Source: Batillaria attramentaria (Eukaryota; Mollusca; Gastropoda; Batillariidae). From it: a stretch of DNA of 64,000 nt. The translations under genes were made by a program, and so were the position numbers. The notes below the pieces were generated by a model, which saw nothing but the letters and a program-made list of their open reading frames with translations, was not told where the DNA came from and searched no databases. Below, piece by piece: positions 40,121 to 50,194 of this stretch. The DNA is taken from contig JACVVK020000294.1 of NCBI GenBank assembly GCA_018292915.2, positions 440,001 to 504,000 on the forward strand, in the 5' to 3' direction. Positions within the stretch are counted from its first letter, which is position 1. Each line of letters starts with the position of its first letter.

Positions 40121-40563
40121 GCAGTGAGTATAGGAGGATAAACGTGCTGTATCGCCCCCCACCCCACCCCCCGATCCTTCCCCATCGTCGTCAACCTTTC
40201 TCTTGCTACCCTGTCACTCCCCCCCCCCTCCTCGCCCCTAGAACCCCCTCTCTTCCCCCTCACCCCCCCCCCTCCCCCGAAAAAAAAAAGTGTAGGGACA
40301 TATATGGACATATCTGTGCATCCCAGCATTGTGACCAGTGCATGTAGTGGGACAAGGAAGGCGGATAGCAGCCTGACTGCATTGTTACCGTGCACACTTG
40401 CAATGCACGGAAATGCAGGAAGAAACACATTGGGCTTACAGGAACTGAAATCCTACTTAGCGTTCCAGTAAGGAAAGGTGTTGTGGTGCAGTTACAAACT
40501 CAGTTCGGATGTTGTGCTCGGGATGAGGATGCAGTTTTGGGATGTTAGAGGTGGGGTGTTTGC

Positions 40564-40594
<31 letters not shown>

Positions 40595-42536
40595 GTGAGT
40601 GCAGTGGTGGAGGTTGTGTGTGTGTGAGGAGGAGAAGGGGTGGGGATGATAGGGGATGCACTTTTGGTTCAAGTCATCGAGATAAAGAGTTGACTTTTCA
40701 GTGAAAGAGGAAGAAGAGGCAGGTTATGGAAGGGGGGAGGGGGGGGGATGAAATACTGACTTGCACTTTACTCAATTGTAAGGACTCCAATGTTGAAATG
40801 GGGGGGGGGGGGGGGGGGGGGGGGTAGGAGAAGCTATTGCGTCGCCAAAAGAGCATGCTGCACGCGTTATTTCTTTGACTGTATACTTACAGTTACTTGT
40901 CTTTAATGTTTTGGCTTTAGTCATTCAGTTGACGGCTGGGGCCAAATATTTGTGCTGGCCTTTTTTTCGTTGACCCGTCTTTGATATCACCCTTATGTGG
41001 TGGAAAAGGACGTTAAACTCCCAAACACCCACCCACCCACCCATTCAGTTGACTATTGCCGTTGGTGTGTTTAGACAGATGCAATCAAGATACGGCCATC
41101 TTCGTGATGATGTTTCAGTTTAACTCCTCCGCTAAATTCCTGCCGTATTTGGCGATGGACTTGAGTGGGAGGGAAGGGAGAAGTGTGTGTGTGTGTGTCG
41201 TGGGGGGGGGGGTATCAGTTAGGGGTTGTCAAAAGTGTTGAGATGCCTCCCCACATTAAACATGTTTTGTGCATGTGCATCTTCATCGAACCTAACTCAC
41301 ACAGATTCGCTGTATTACTTACTTCAGCCCTTATCTCCTCAGTTCTTGCCTCAGTCCGTGTCCGTGTCCGGCTGTATAGCAGAAAGAGTTTACTTTCTGC
41401 AGAGAGCATGTACTGATTCTACATGCTGTCTGTTTTCTGTGAGAGGCTGGCTGCGACCTGCTGGCATCCCCCCAACAGTCTCGAGTATTTCTGGAGCAGA
41501 TTGTGGGCAGGAAATAAACCAAGGGCATGCCAAACCCACGCGCTCGTGACCCGCTTTCGCTCTGTCAGTCTTTCTCTCTGGGTCTCTCTCCGGGTTACCT
41601 ATGTAGTATGTGGCGTATGCTGTGTGCACGCCACTCACGGCCCAGCAGCAGTGACAGGAGGTTGTTGAACCGAGCCTAGCTGGACTTGAGGAGGGGGCGG
41701 TGTTGTGTGTCGCAGGTAAAACTTCTTTATCGATAGAAAACCCAGCGCAGGTATCCAATTCCAGTGCACTGCATGTGCTGGTATAGTAGACAGTCATGTA
41801 TGCCGGCTAAATCTGTACGATCGCACGATGATACATGTATCAGTTTCAGAGGTTAGGCAGACATATGTTATTGTCTTGACAATGCACCTGTGTGATGCGG
41901 GGGGGGGGGGGGGGGGGGGAGGGGGCATCTGTCTACTCTGGACGGACAGTTTGACTCGGTCGCTTCGGTGTCGACGTTACCCATGTTTAACTCTTGTACG
42001 AGATGACATTGAGTTGGTGTGTGTGTGCGTGTTTTGTTGTTGTTGTTGTTGTTGGTTTTTTTTTTAAAGCTGAGATGGCTGTGGCAAGTCGGCACTTACA
42101 CTCACTTCGTTTCAGTCCGAGAGCGGTAGCGGCGTAAGTCAGTGCATGACATTGTGCACGAATCCGGGAATGATGGTCGTCAACGTTGCTGCATAGGAAG
42201 TGCGTCTTCTCAAGTTGATACACGCCAAGTACTCTATATCCGGGAAGCTATAGTGTATCGGATGTAGGTCCTTCATAATTATGGTACGCACCGACTGTTG
42301 TGTATGCTGTAATTTGTCGGTGTATTCCCCTGGATTAGAGAGGGGGGTGGGGGTGGGGGGGAGGTGATGCACCAGCTTGTTCAGTGCAGATCGCGGTTGA
42401 TAGCGTCAGGGACAGCAGCGGAGAAGCTGTTCGTACGGCATGTTTACGATAACGATGTGTTGCAGAGCGTGAACAATGTTTTGTGTGAAGCCACCAGGTG
42501 GAACGCATGCCCAATTTCCTGCAGCGTACTTTAGAT

Positions 42537-42567
<31 letters not shown>

Positions 42568-43048
42568 GGGAGGGGGGGATGACAATAATTCTTTATTTGA
42601 GAGAGAGAGATTTGAGAGAGAGAGAGAGAGGATCTATCAGTGATGATGATGAGGATGGAAAAAGTGTTTGGCTTTTTCGTCCATCCACTGGGGTCCATAG
42701 AGGAGCAGGGATGGCCGCGCTAGTCAGTATGTAGAGCTTTTTGGACTGTCGTAACTTCGAGTCCAGACGAGATGGCTTAAAAATGTTCTGGCTTTATTTA
42801 TCCTTTGTCCCGTCTGTTGTATCACCCCGTGCATGGTGGAGAAAGACGTTAAACCCCAACCAACCAACCACCCAATCTACCTCAGTGATTAACCAGACAG
42901 TCCTTCCCGCTTCTGTTTTGTTTAGTCTTTGGATAAAGTCATGTACGTATTTTATATCATAAATATAATTGTGTAATAACGCTGTGACGAGTGGAAAGTC
43001 CAACCTTGTAAACGGACTGTTTCGCACCTACTTGGAGAGTACACGCAA

Positions 43049-43080
<32 letters not shown>

Positions 43081-44141
43081 CGCCTGGCCACAGTTTAGCC
43101 TGATTCTGCCCGCGGTCACCGCCCAGCTTTGTCGGTGGGATTTCCCCCACGGCCGGGGTCGCATTGTGGAGTTGCCGTCCTGTCGTAGTTATGCATGCCG
43201 GTAAATCGGTTGTTAATTCCTCTTATCGACTCAGCTGGGGTTGGCGAACTTCATTTCAGTCAGTGACGCCAGTCTTCAGATCTGTACGTCAGTAAAAGCC
43301 AGACTACACACCCACGTAGGCTAAGCCTTTGTGAGCCGCTCGACAAGTGACTGCACGTAGGTGAAGCGCTATGCAGTGGGAATGATTTTGTCGAGGATAT
43401 ATTGAAGAGAAATATCTTATATGTCGATGACAGTTTTCCGAGGCCGTAATGCACATGTATAAATGGAGACGGTTATGGGAGTGATGTATGGTATAATTAT
43501 TATCTCATGTTCAGTTGCTGACATCCTGTTAATGGTTGCGTACATTCTGTATGTTTTCAGAGTTCTCAAGGACGGCAGCTTGCAGGAGAATGGTATAACG
43601 GAAGGAAGCCGGATCGTCCTTTGCCCTAATATGGAAAGCGGCACGACAGTAAGTCATCATCATTATATATTACCCTGCTGTTTGCCATCACGTGGTTACG
43701 CAGCATTCAATCCATTGTCAGTCGCACCCATTTCCCCGGGCCTTCCCCAGCCAATCAGGACTCGATCATTGCAGGCAGCCTCTCCCTCCCCATTGAACGA
43801 CTTCCCAGCTTTTTCTGCAGCCGCAGCCGCTGCCCGTCCCGTCATTCATTCAAGCGATGCACAATCGTAATTGCACGTGGAACTCGTGGAGCGGAAATTG
43901 TGAATGGCGTACGCTGGTCTAGTAGTTCGTCTTGCCTTGTTCCCTCACGAAATCGTGCTGCTGATCGATGCTGCAGGCCGTCCTTGTCAGTGGCAAGCCT
44001 GATTGAAGACGTCCGCGCGCGTACACTGAACACAGCTCACGTGGGCTTACAAATTCACTCCATCCCGGCCGATCACGCGCTGTCCTGCCCAGGGCAACCG
44101 AACTAGCAAGCTTCAGGGGAGGCGGCAGGGTGTGTGCGTGC

Positions 44142-44184
<43 letters not shown>

Positions 44185-46139
44185 CACAGCAGCAGCAACA
44201 GAAACAAGAAACCAACCAAACAAACAAGAGTGGGTGGGTGGGTGGTTATTTAGGAGTTCAACGTCTTTTTTCACCACGTGTGCGTCAGTGATATCAAAGA
44301 CGGGGCAACGAGAAAAAGGCCAGCACAAATATTTTGGTCCCAGGCGAGTTTAAGTAATCAATACAATACAATACAATACAATACAATACAATAGGGAAAT
44401 TCGGAGCTGCCGCCGGCTTAAAAGGCACTCGGACAGTTCAGTTTAGCGTCACGCCATGAAACAAACTCTTACACCCAACAAGTACAATATCATCTACATA
44501 ACAGTTCTTCTAAAACGATTATCTGCTAACAAAATGACTGCCGTACCTTCGCAGCAACAACTCCCAACATAAGCCAGAAGCTTTCCCTCTAAGCTATGTG
44601 TTCAAGAGACCTTCGCTGTTACTCATCAAGTGTCTTGTCATAAGCGGGGATGAAACATTGACCTAGTAAACGCGTTTTGCAGCTGGTGCTACGGCACACC
44701 TCATTATTCCCATGTTTTAAGCTGATGAGTGTGTGTGTTTCGGCCTACACAGGCACGGTTCTGGTTGAGTAAGCGGGTTTGAGGCGCGGCCACGCACTTT
44801 GTTGCATTTGCAGGGTGCCACTCTCTCTCGCGCTCTCGCTCTGTCCCGTGCACTCTCTCTCACTCTCTCCCCCTCGCACTATCTTCCTCTCTCTTTCGGA
44901 CAAATTCTTCACCGACAGCTCCGTTTATCCAACACACCCTCCCACTAAACCTTCTCTCCGCAAAAACAAACAAAACAAACAAAACAACAACAACAAAAAG
45001 CAACACAGACAACAACAAAACCCAACCAACCACCCGCCCATCCCCCCTCCCCCCCCCCCCACACACACCACACACACACCACCACCACAACAACAACAAA
45101 TGAAACAAAAAACCAACAAACAACAGAAATTAAATCAACAAACGACACCGCACCCCCCCCCCCCAAAAAAAAAAAAAAGAAAAAAAAAAAAGAAAGCAAG
45201 AACATCAATCCCGACCCCCCCCCCCCCCCAATCCCACCCCCACCCCTTTCTCTCCCACGTTGACAGTCTGCAACCATGCAACTCGCCATTTGGATGAATG
45301 TCGCAGTTACACAAAGCCTGCTCAATTGTCATTAGTCTTACCAGGGATGGGAAACTCCCCGGTATGACTTCATTCACAAGCCGTTAGCCGGAGGGGGTGG
45401 GGAAGGGGGGGGGGGGTGGGGGGAGTTGAACGGGAGTAAACCGGATCGATCCTGCCGCGACCTTTGGTGCACTGCATCATCATCAACGCGGCGACACCGA
45501 CAATAGGCGCCCTTTTGCTAGGGCTTCCCTCCCCTTCACGCTCCCCGTGTCATGCCCACGGAGCGGTGGTGGGTGGCGGCGGGTGTGGCGTTCGGTTTTC
45601 TCAATGACGCGTTCGAACACGTTGCCGATAATGTCAGATAAATTTCAGCTCGCTCCGGGCCGAGTCTGGAGCCAGATGTGGTGAAACTGAAAACTTTTGT
45701 TTTGCGCGAAAGGTGAACCATAGCTGCCAGGGCAGAAGTCGTGGTAGTGTTTACAATGCCGCTGTTGACGCCGGCTGTTGCTGCTCAGCTGGGATGACGT
45801 CAGCAGCAGCAACAACAGCAGGAGCTACAACAACAACAACACTGGCAGCGCAAAAACATCACCGTCACCACCACCACCATCACCACCAACGCCAGCAGCC
45901 ATTCCGGCTCACTCGTTATTTTTCAGACTGATTAGTTTGTACTGGCTTGCACGCGACCGGCTGATCTTACGTTCCAGGCAACCTTTGTCCAGCGACTTCG
46001 TCACACCGATGCTGTTAACGGGGAGGGGAGGGGAGGGAGGGGGCGGAATAATGACACAACGGTTAGCAACCGCTCTTTGTGTCAAACGATGTGTTAGAGA
46101 GAGAGAGAGAGAGGTGATGGCGACGATGACAAAAATTTA

Positions 46140-46186
<47 letters not shown>

Positions 46187-46280
46187 ATGATGACTTTGAC
46201 GATGATGAATATTTATCCCCCCCCCCCCCGCCACACACACAGAGAGGTGATGACGACTTTGACGATGACGAATATTTATC

Positions 46281-46317
<37 letters not shown>

Positions 46318-47366
46318 GGCTGATTGGCTGCGATCATGTAAATCAGTTGCCGCAGAAGGTAAATCAACCAAAGAGGTGCCGCTCTTTTTATGCGCGGAGC
46401 AGAGTCCGGCGGGCTAACTCCCAAACCGCAACGTCTGCAAGAGGCCATAATTTATAATACCTTTCCAGGGCAACTGAACACACCTTTCTGTTTCTGTTTT
46501 ATTTCTATTCGGCGCGGTCAGCAACTAGCACCCAATATTACACCCACACCCACAGCCGTCACATACTTTACGAAACTCTGGTAATACGAAACTTCGGCGG
46601 TCATGAGAACTGAGAACACAAAACCATCCCCACCCACAGACGTATAGATCTATACGTCGATGTCCCCACCCCAAAAACCACCACCATTTGAAAATAGGAG
46701 TTATTCGAGAAAATGATCGATACGAGTTCAAGGCTAGAAACGCCCACGTTAACATTGCATGCACGCATCGAATTCCTGTTTACGCCATCCCGTATCCATC
46801 ACCAGCCATAAACGCACCATCTGCTCAGTACACTGATGATTCGTTTTTGCATCTGATCGCACTCGGCTTATGGCGCGCGGATTATGGATGGGAAAACCCA
46901 CACGCAAAGCTGCTGCCGCATTCTGTGGTATAGATCTAGATCTCGCTGTCCGTACCAGCTGTGCTAGTGTAAGGTGGAATTCCCAAGTCAATGAACTCGT
47001 GAACATTCAGTGTAGAGTGGGAGGCAGTCATATGAATTGTGAACAGTGAATTTATATGCAGAGTGTAGTGGTCGCATTATTATTATTATTATTAATTGTG
47101 TACTTTTTGATAAGCACTCTTCCAGCATTTCTTTTCACGCAAGAACCTGTCTAGTAATGTAAATCGGGCACATTGCTATCCTTTTTTTTTTTTTTTTTTG
47201 GAGGGGGAGGAAGGTAAAGTATGAGTATTTGATGAAACGGGCAGATTTATTGCACTTAAATTTGTTCATGCCATTGCTTCTTTGACCGACACATTTAAAG
47301 ATAATGTTGATAGTCTTGAATAGGGCAGAAGTCGGGAAAAGCATGCAGAATGAACATGTATGGAAA

Positions 47367-47405
<39 letters not shown>

Positions 47406-48261
47406 ACGCGTCACTGTAGCACATGTCCGCACATGCAGTTGGAATATAACGCGGCACGGCACATCAACCGGCAGAAATAAAAAGTTGAATCATCACGGGA
47501 CATGGAGCTCACGCAAAAGTGCTGTGCAGGGCAGTTTTCTTCTCTCTTTTATTCGTGAACCCAGTACAAGCCAAAGGTCAGCAGCGCTTTGAGTGCTTTG
47601 TGTAAAGCGGAGCAAAATACGGGGGAGTGATCGGTCAGGCTGGCATGACTCATGCAACCTATGTTGCGGCTGATCTCACCTGACATTCACGCAGACAGGT
47701 AGAAATCAATAACGTCGCCTTAGGGGGGTGGGGGGGGGGCGCCAAGCCGGCACACTTTCAGCTCACCCCCGCGTGTGTGTAATAGGCACATCATGACCTG
47801 CTTTGCCAGCTTTTTGTTTTAAGGCCGTTTGATAATATGCTTTGTCCTGTCTCAGTTATGTTAACTTGGTCCAAGAATATGTGGGATATTACTCAGACTT
47901 TTGAGGTTTACTCAAAGAGTAAAAAATGTGGACCGTTTGAATATTGTTGGGTTTTTGTTTGTTTGTTGCAGTCTCACCGCGCGGAGCACAGCGTCATCCA
48001 AGCTTTGCAGAACCTGTCAGACTCTCAGGTGGGTTCCCTTCACATTCGACACATCTTTTTGAATGTCTGATCAGTAATTTCCTGCATGCCTGACAGCCAA
48101 GAAGCCGACTGATCCCTTTGGTATACGTGTATTGCGCAAAATGTTCTTCAGAATGTGGTGTTACTAATACAGAGTTATCTCCCCCCCCCCCAACACACGC
48201 ATGCACGCACGCACGCGCGCACACACACATGCACGCACGCACACACGCATGCACGCACGCG

Positions 48262-48328
<67 letters not shown>

Positions 48329-50194
48329 TTTTCTTTTCTTTTTTTTCCCACGACAGGTGTAGGAATAGGTTTGGGATAGTCTCAGTTATTGACTGGAAGT
48401 GCTACAAAAGTTTTTAGCCTTTCGCTGTGGACATGAACGAGAATCCAGCATAACATACTATACGGCATACTATGCTTCTTTGTTCAGGTGAGCGACTTCC
48501 TCTCTGGCAAGGCTCCACTGACACTGGCTATTCGTCTTGGGGAGCACCTCATGTTTGTCCAGCTGCAGCTGTCCACCGTGTCCGCTCGGCCGTCACAGCC
48601 ACAGCCGCAGCCAACCCCACCTCCATCACCCACACCTACACCAACAACCACATCCACTACCCCAAACGCGGCCGGTCCCGCTGGGGGTGTGCCTCCACGA
48701 TCAGCGTTCGCGCCCACAGTGAACCCCGTCTCTCTCGTGCAGGCCAGTCATAACCTGACAGAGAAGCTGAAGGAGCTGACGCGATTTTCTCAGGAAAGGG
48801 TAAGTGCATGCAGCGTTGATGGATGTGTCCGTTTTGTCTGGTCTGCTTTTAATCAGTTGGAACAGTAAGAAATGGCCAGCATGTTCTTCATGCCCAAGCA
48901 GCTTACTGTACATCACTAGCAATATGAAGAGTAGGAAGGGGAAGGGAAATAACTGTATAATAAATGCCCTCAGGCTGTTGGAAAACAGTCCTCTTTATGA
49001 TGCCCCCTTCACATTGATAAAACTGTTCCTGCAGAGTAATCAGAATTGAGGGACATTTATTTGTTTTCATCTTTGGTTTGTTAATTAATTAAGTGCCACT
49101 TTTTTAAAAGTCTGATTTTTTTAACCCCTGACAGCTGCAGACGAGAGGTCAGGTACCCAAGCAACCTGTGCCCACCATGCCCCTCACCCCGCCCCCTTCA
49201 CCTCCTCCCAGCCCTGGTGCTGTTATCGACTCCATGCAGCATCTCGGCAAAGGAGTCTACTCTGGAACATTTTCTGGTAAGCATAGATCATCATCATCTT
49301 CATCATCATCATCATCATGATCATCATCATCATCCATTATTGTTCACTGCTTAATCTTAAAGTCCTATATATTAGAGTAAGGGAAACTCTGGTTCCTCCC
49401 AGCAGGGGAAGTGTGTCTCCATAGTACAGCATCAGTCCTTTATTTTTCTTTTCGTAATTATTATTGTTGTTTTTAGTATTATTTCATTGTGCTTATTTAT
49501 GTAACTTTCAACTGATAACTATCCTGAATTTGTTTGTCGTTTTTTAGAGGGAGGGGGGGGGGGGGTATGTTTTACATCAAAATTACATTCTGTCTTTTAT
49601 CAGTAGCAGCACGTGCCTCCTACAACGAGGTTGCAAGATTTTGTGCACAAGCCATGGTTCTAATGTACTGGCTTCTGTTCTACAACAGGCACACTGGATC
49701 CGCGCTTGCAGGACATGAGCGGACGGCCGAGATGTGATGTGAACACCATCCTACACATCCTCCATGACCTGCTTGTGGCGCAGCCAAGTGGTCACATGAC
49801 CAGGCCAGCTCAGCATCGCCATGGCAACCAAACCCCACCCCCTCGCAGGTTCTTCCCGGAGGAAAACGTCAGCGAAGACACAGCCTTGCGCGACAAAGTC
49901 CAGAGAATCCAGATGATGCTGGAAGAGCGTCGCCAGCGCCGTTTGGCCAGGCGGAACAACCAGCGCCCATATCCTCCCCGTCAGCACCTGGCAAAGTGCG
50001 CATCCTCGCTCCACCCTCATTCCTCCTCCCCCGATTCCATCTGCAGCTGTCAAAGGCCGCCCACCCCCCTGACCCCCAACCCTGACAACACTGCTGCTTC
50101 CACTACTCCAACCACTGCTGCCAACCACGCCGAGAACATGGAGACAACCAACTACCGCAAGCCCAACATGGAGCAGGAGACCGTGGCCGTATGA
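20207..50194 (+). CDS. MIDN: Midnolin (Stuxnet homologue), complete, 6 coding exons
   Basis: Joining 20207-20460, 43561-43648, 47972-48028, 48488-48799, 49135-49276 and 49689-50194 gives a 452-residue protein (human about 468). All junctions are GT-AG and the phases agree. Domains in order: a ubiquitin-like fold (about 38-112, from [11 protein letters not shown] to [10 protein letters not shown]); Catch part 1 (about 119-164, with [20 protein letters not shown] and MFVQLQL); a Pro/Thr-rich linker; Catch part 2 (about 265-316, with [24 protein letters not shown]); and a basic C-terminal helix (about 345-372, with [20 protein letters not shown]). In mammals, midnolin is nuclear. It holds unstructured substrates such as immediate-early transcription factors in the Catch domain and docks on the proteasome through the helix. 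All elements are present, so the protein looks functional. Intron 1 is 23.1 kb. The start has a strong context (A at -3, G at +4). The family assignment rests on recognising conserved motifs, with no database search. Confidence 0.95.
22778..23115 (+). repeat. 77-bp tandem repeat, about four units
   Basis: Units begin at GACATTGTACTGCAATTATG: 22861, 22937 and 23014, and a diverged 23091 (period 76-77 bp). An older diverged unit precedes them from about 22778. Each unit contains GTTTGCAGGGTGACTACAGA and AGAGACAACTGG. The central units are nearly identical. Confidence 0.93.
24184..24515. repeat. (CA)n, C(12)A(13) junction and CAA-rich block
   Basis: A long CA array (24184-24273) is followed by C(12) directly joined to A(13) (24323-24347), then about 165 bp built only of A and C with CAACAA and CAAACAAA motifs. 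Glycine-free aromatic-rich open frames on the minus strand are artefacts of this composition. Confidence 0.9.
25151..25217. repeat. (CA)n microsatellite
   Basis: A simple dinucleotide array of about 67 bp. Confidence 0.95.
26496..26556 (+). mobile_element. SINE family A 3'-end fragment
   Basis: Only the last part is present: TTACGTGGTGGAAAAAGGAC, ATTAAACTCCCAAACACC, then a C-rich tail. Confidence 0.75.
27121..27365 (+). mobile_element. LINE 3' end with (ATT)n tail
   Basis: The segment shows remnants of a non-LTR retrotransposon 3' end. A decayed frame resembles the KTHLF terminus seen intact at 62.9 kb (here ACTCAAAACACATCTTTTTA). This is followed by AGCGCATTGAGTGC, GCGCTCTACAAGTGTAA and an ATT repeat. 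It is heavily decayed. Confidence 0.55.
28591..28627. repeat. (TG)n microsatellite
   Basis: A simple dinucleotide array. Confidence 0.95.
29294..29542 (+). promoter_or_regulatory. MIDN: Possible alternative first exon and promoter inside midnolin intron 1
   Basis: TATATAA (29294-29300) lies 220 bp before an ATG in a good context (CCACCATGC, 29520). That ATG opens the short frame MPAGKSK and reaches a GT donor (AG|GTATTT at 29543) in phase 2, the phase exon 2 needs. If used, it would give a midnolin isoform lacking most of the ubiquitin-like fold. No transcript evidence is available, and phase agreement alone has a one-in-three chance. Confidence 0.25.
30572..30636. repeat. (CA)n microsatellite
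   Basis: A GC/CA-mixed start leads into a pure CA array. Confidence 0.95.
31734..31795. repeat. (TG)n microsatellite
   Basis: A simple dinucleotide array. Confidence 0.95.
31875..32041 (-). mobile_element. Diverged SINE, reverse orientation, with tRNA-like head
   Basis: Reading right to left, a tRNA-like head (complement of CCGGGGCTCGAACTCGTGAC as B box) leads to a short body (GCCTGGTTGCCGCGTCTCTG on the reverse strand). It ends near the complement of GAACGTCCGTTTTCAACACG, matching the 3' region of family A. It is more diverged than the other copies. Confidence 0.6.
34271..34303 (+). repeat. T(9)G(24) composite homopolymer
   Basis: A T run is joined directly to a 24-base G run. It is one of at least five junctions with this polarity in the window. 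Confidence 0.9.
34940..35065. repeat. Poly-C tract and (CA)n array
   Basis: About 22 C residues are followed by a short CA stretch, then after about 30 bp by a 68-bp CA array. Confidence 0.95.
35980..36170. repeat. Duplicated (TG)n unit and poly-G
   Basis: TG arrays at about 35980-36033 and 36058-36087 are each followed by GGTTGATTATC, then GCCGTCAGGAG. This is a short tandem duplication of array plus flank. A poly-G run ends the tract. Confidence 0.85.
36457..36506. repeat. (CA)n microsatellite
   Basis: A simple dinucleotide array preceded by CAACAA-rich sequence. Confidence 0.95.
37306..37445 (+). mobile_element. 5'-truncated SINE family A copy with TSD
   Basis: The insertion (37319-37432) begins ATCCCGGCTGGGG, essentially at the B-box end, and runs to a (CA)n tail. 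A 13-bp duplication with one mismatch (TTAACGGYTAATG) flanks it at 37306-37318 and 37433-37445. Confidence 0.88.
38278..38400. repeat. C(15)A(15) junction with CAA-rich block
   Basis: Fifteen C residues are joined to fifteen A residues, followed by an A/C-only stretch with CAACAACAAC. It matches the organisation at 24.32 and 45.15 kb. Confidence 0.9.
39639..39712. repeat. (TG)n with CCAG interruptions, then poly-G
   Basis: A TG array is broken twice by TGCCAG and followed by a G-rich run. Confidence 0.9.
40074..40119. repeat. (TG)n microsatellite
   Basis: A simple dinucleotide array. Confidence 0.95.
40801..40824 (+). repeat. Poly-G, 24 bases
   Basis: An uninterrupted G homopolymer. Other G-rich tracts lie within a few hundred bases (40580-40596, 40730-40748). 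Confidence 0.95.
40922..41053 (+). mobile_element. 5'-truncated SINE family A copy with 12-bp TSD
   Basis: The insertion (40934-41041) begins GGCTGGGGCC and ends in (CCCA)n. A perfect 12-bp duplication (CATTCAGTTGAC) flanks it at 40922-40933 and 41042-41053. Confidence 0.93.
42541..42630. repeat. (GA)n and poly-G low-complexity tract
   Basis: GA arrays are separated by a G-rich stretch and a short unique segment. Confidence 0.9.
42700..42872 (+). mobile_element. Diverged tRNA-derived SINE related to family A
   Basis: A tRNA-like head (GATGGCCGCGCTAGTCAGTA, then ACTTCGAGTCC) is followed by TTCTGGCTTTATTTATCC, TGTCCCGTCTG, GTATCACCCCGTGCATGGTG and GACGTTAAACCCC. The tail is (AACC)n, as in family B, so it looks like a mosaic of A-type body and B-type tail. 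Confidence 0.75.
43052..43080. repeat. (TG)n microsatellite
   Basis: A simple dinucleotide array. Confidence 0.9.
43561..43648 (+). CDS. MIDN: midnolin coding exon 2
   Basis: Acceptor TTTTCAG at 43554-43560 and donor GTAAGT at 43649. With two bases from exon 1 it encodes residues 85-114 ([18 protein letters not shown] and onward), completing the ubiquitin-like fold. The frame stays open about 220 bp into the intron. Confidence 0.95.
44142..44182. repeat. (TG)n microsatellite
   Basis: A simple dinucleotide array next to the reverse SINE. Confidence 0.9.
44231..44348 (-). mobile_element. 5'-truncated SINE family A copy, reverse
   Basis: It reads from the (TGGG)n tail complement through GAGTTCAACGTC, GATATCAAAGACGGGGCAAC and GGCCAGCACAAATATT to GGTCCCAGGCGAG, ending at the usual truncation point. 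No clear duplication is visible. Confidence 0.85.
44359..44393 (+). repeat. (ATACA)n pentanucleotide array
   Basis: Seven units of a 5-bp repeat. Confidence 0.95.
45153..45195 (+). repeat. C(12)A(14) junction
   Basis: A poly-C run joined to a poly-A run, preceded by a ~200-bp A/C-only block (about 44960-45150). Confidence 0.9.
46144..46313. repeat. Duplicated (CA)n / GATGACTTTGACGATGA unit
   Basis: The string GGTGATGACGACTTTGACGA with GATGANGAATATTTATCCC occurs twice, each followed or preceded by a CA array or poly-C. This is a local tandem duplication of about 65 bp. Confidence 0.85.
47369..47403. repeat. (CA)n microsatellite
   Basis: A simple dinucleotide array. Confidence 0.9.
47972..48028 (+). 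CDS. MIDN: midnolin coding exon 3
   Basis: Acceptor TTGTTGCAG and donor GTGGGT, both phase 0. Encodes residues 115-133 ([19 protein letters not shown]), the start of Catch part 1. Confidence 0.94.
48190..48327. repeat. (CA/CG)n complex microsatellite in midnolin intron 3
   Basis: An imperfect GCACGCAC stretch leads into a pure CA array and then a T-rich run. Confidence 0.95.
48488..48799 (+). CDS. MIDN: midnolin coding exon 4
   Basis: Acceptor TTTGTTCAG and donor GTAAGT, phase 0 at both ends. Encodes residues 134-237. The first 35 residues are the highly conserved core of Catch part 1. The rest is a Pro/Thr-rich linker and a short segment with [20 protein letters not shown]. Confidence 0.95.
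49135..49276 (+). CDS. MIDN: midnolin coding exon 5
   Basis: Acceptor CCCTGACAG and donor GTAAGC, phase 0 to phase 1. Encodes residues 238-284: a Pro-rich linker, then [20 protein letters not shown], the start of Catch part 2. An in-frame acceptor two codons later (CTGCAG) is also possible. Confidence 0.94.
49280..49336. repeat. (CAT)n trinucleotide tract in midnolin intron 5
   Basis: ATC/CAT triplets with one GATC break. Confidence 0.9.
49689..50194 (+). CDS. MIDN: midnolin terminal coding exon 6
   Basis: Acceptor TACAACAG; the first two bases complete Gly-285. Encodes residues 285-452, stop TGA at 50192. It contains the rest of Catch part 2 ([19 protein letters not shown]) and the basic C-terminal helix that in mammals binds the proteasome. 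A variable Ser/Pro/Thr-rich tail follows. Confidence 0.95.

Larger units (their letters stand above)
20461..43560 (+). other. MIDN: midnolin intron 1 (23.1 kb), repeat-rich
   Basis: No other gene is recognised inside. Contents include: (CT)n at 21573; a 77-bp tandem repeat at 22.8-23.1 kb; CA/TG arrays at 24.18, 25.15, 28.59, 30.57, 31.73, 35.0, 35.98, 36.46 and 40.07 kb; CAA-rich low-complexity blocks at 24.35 and 38.3 kb; poly-G or poly-C tracts at 26.6, 27.09, 29.07, 34.28, 38.17, 38.58, 40.8 and 41.9 kb; a LINE 3' end at 27.1-27.36 kb; and several SINE copies listed separately. A possible alternative first exon lies at 29520. Confidence 0.85.
43649..47971 (+). other. MIDN: midnolin intron 2, repeat-bearing
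   Basis: No gene is recognised. It holds a reverse SINE A copy, TG/CA arrays (44.14, 46.14, 46.28 and 47.37 kb), an (ATACA)n array at 44359-44393, an A/C-only block with a C(12)A(14) junction near 45.15 kb, a poly-G run at 45.4 kb and an (ATT)n run at 47.08 kb. Confidence 0.85.

Noticed and set aside
41390..41797. 135-codon minus-strand frame in midnolin intron 1
   Set aside because: No recognisable domain, no supporting splice structure and situated inside an intron; treated as chance.
43649..43870. Open frame continuing 220 bp beyond midnolin exon 2
   Set aside because: A strong GTAAGT donor and in-phase exon 3 with conserved family sequence argue for splicing; the read-through sequence resembles nothing in midnolin.
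44779..45297. 172-codon Pro/Gln/Lys-rich frame on + and Val/Cys/Gly-rich frames on -
   Set aside because: It arises from an A/C-only low-complexity block; no motif or splice context supports coding.
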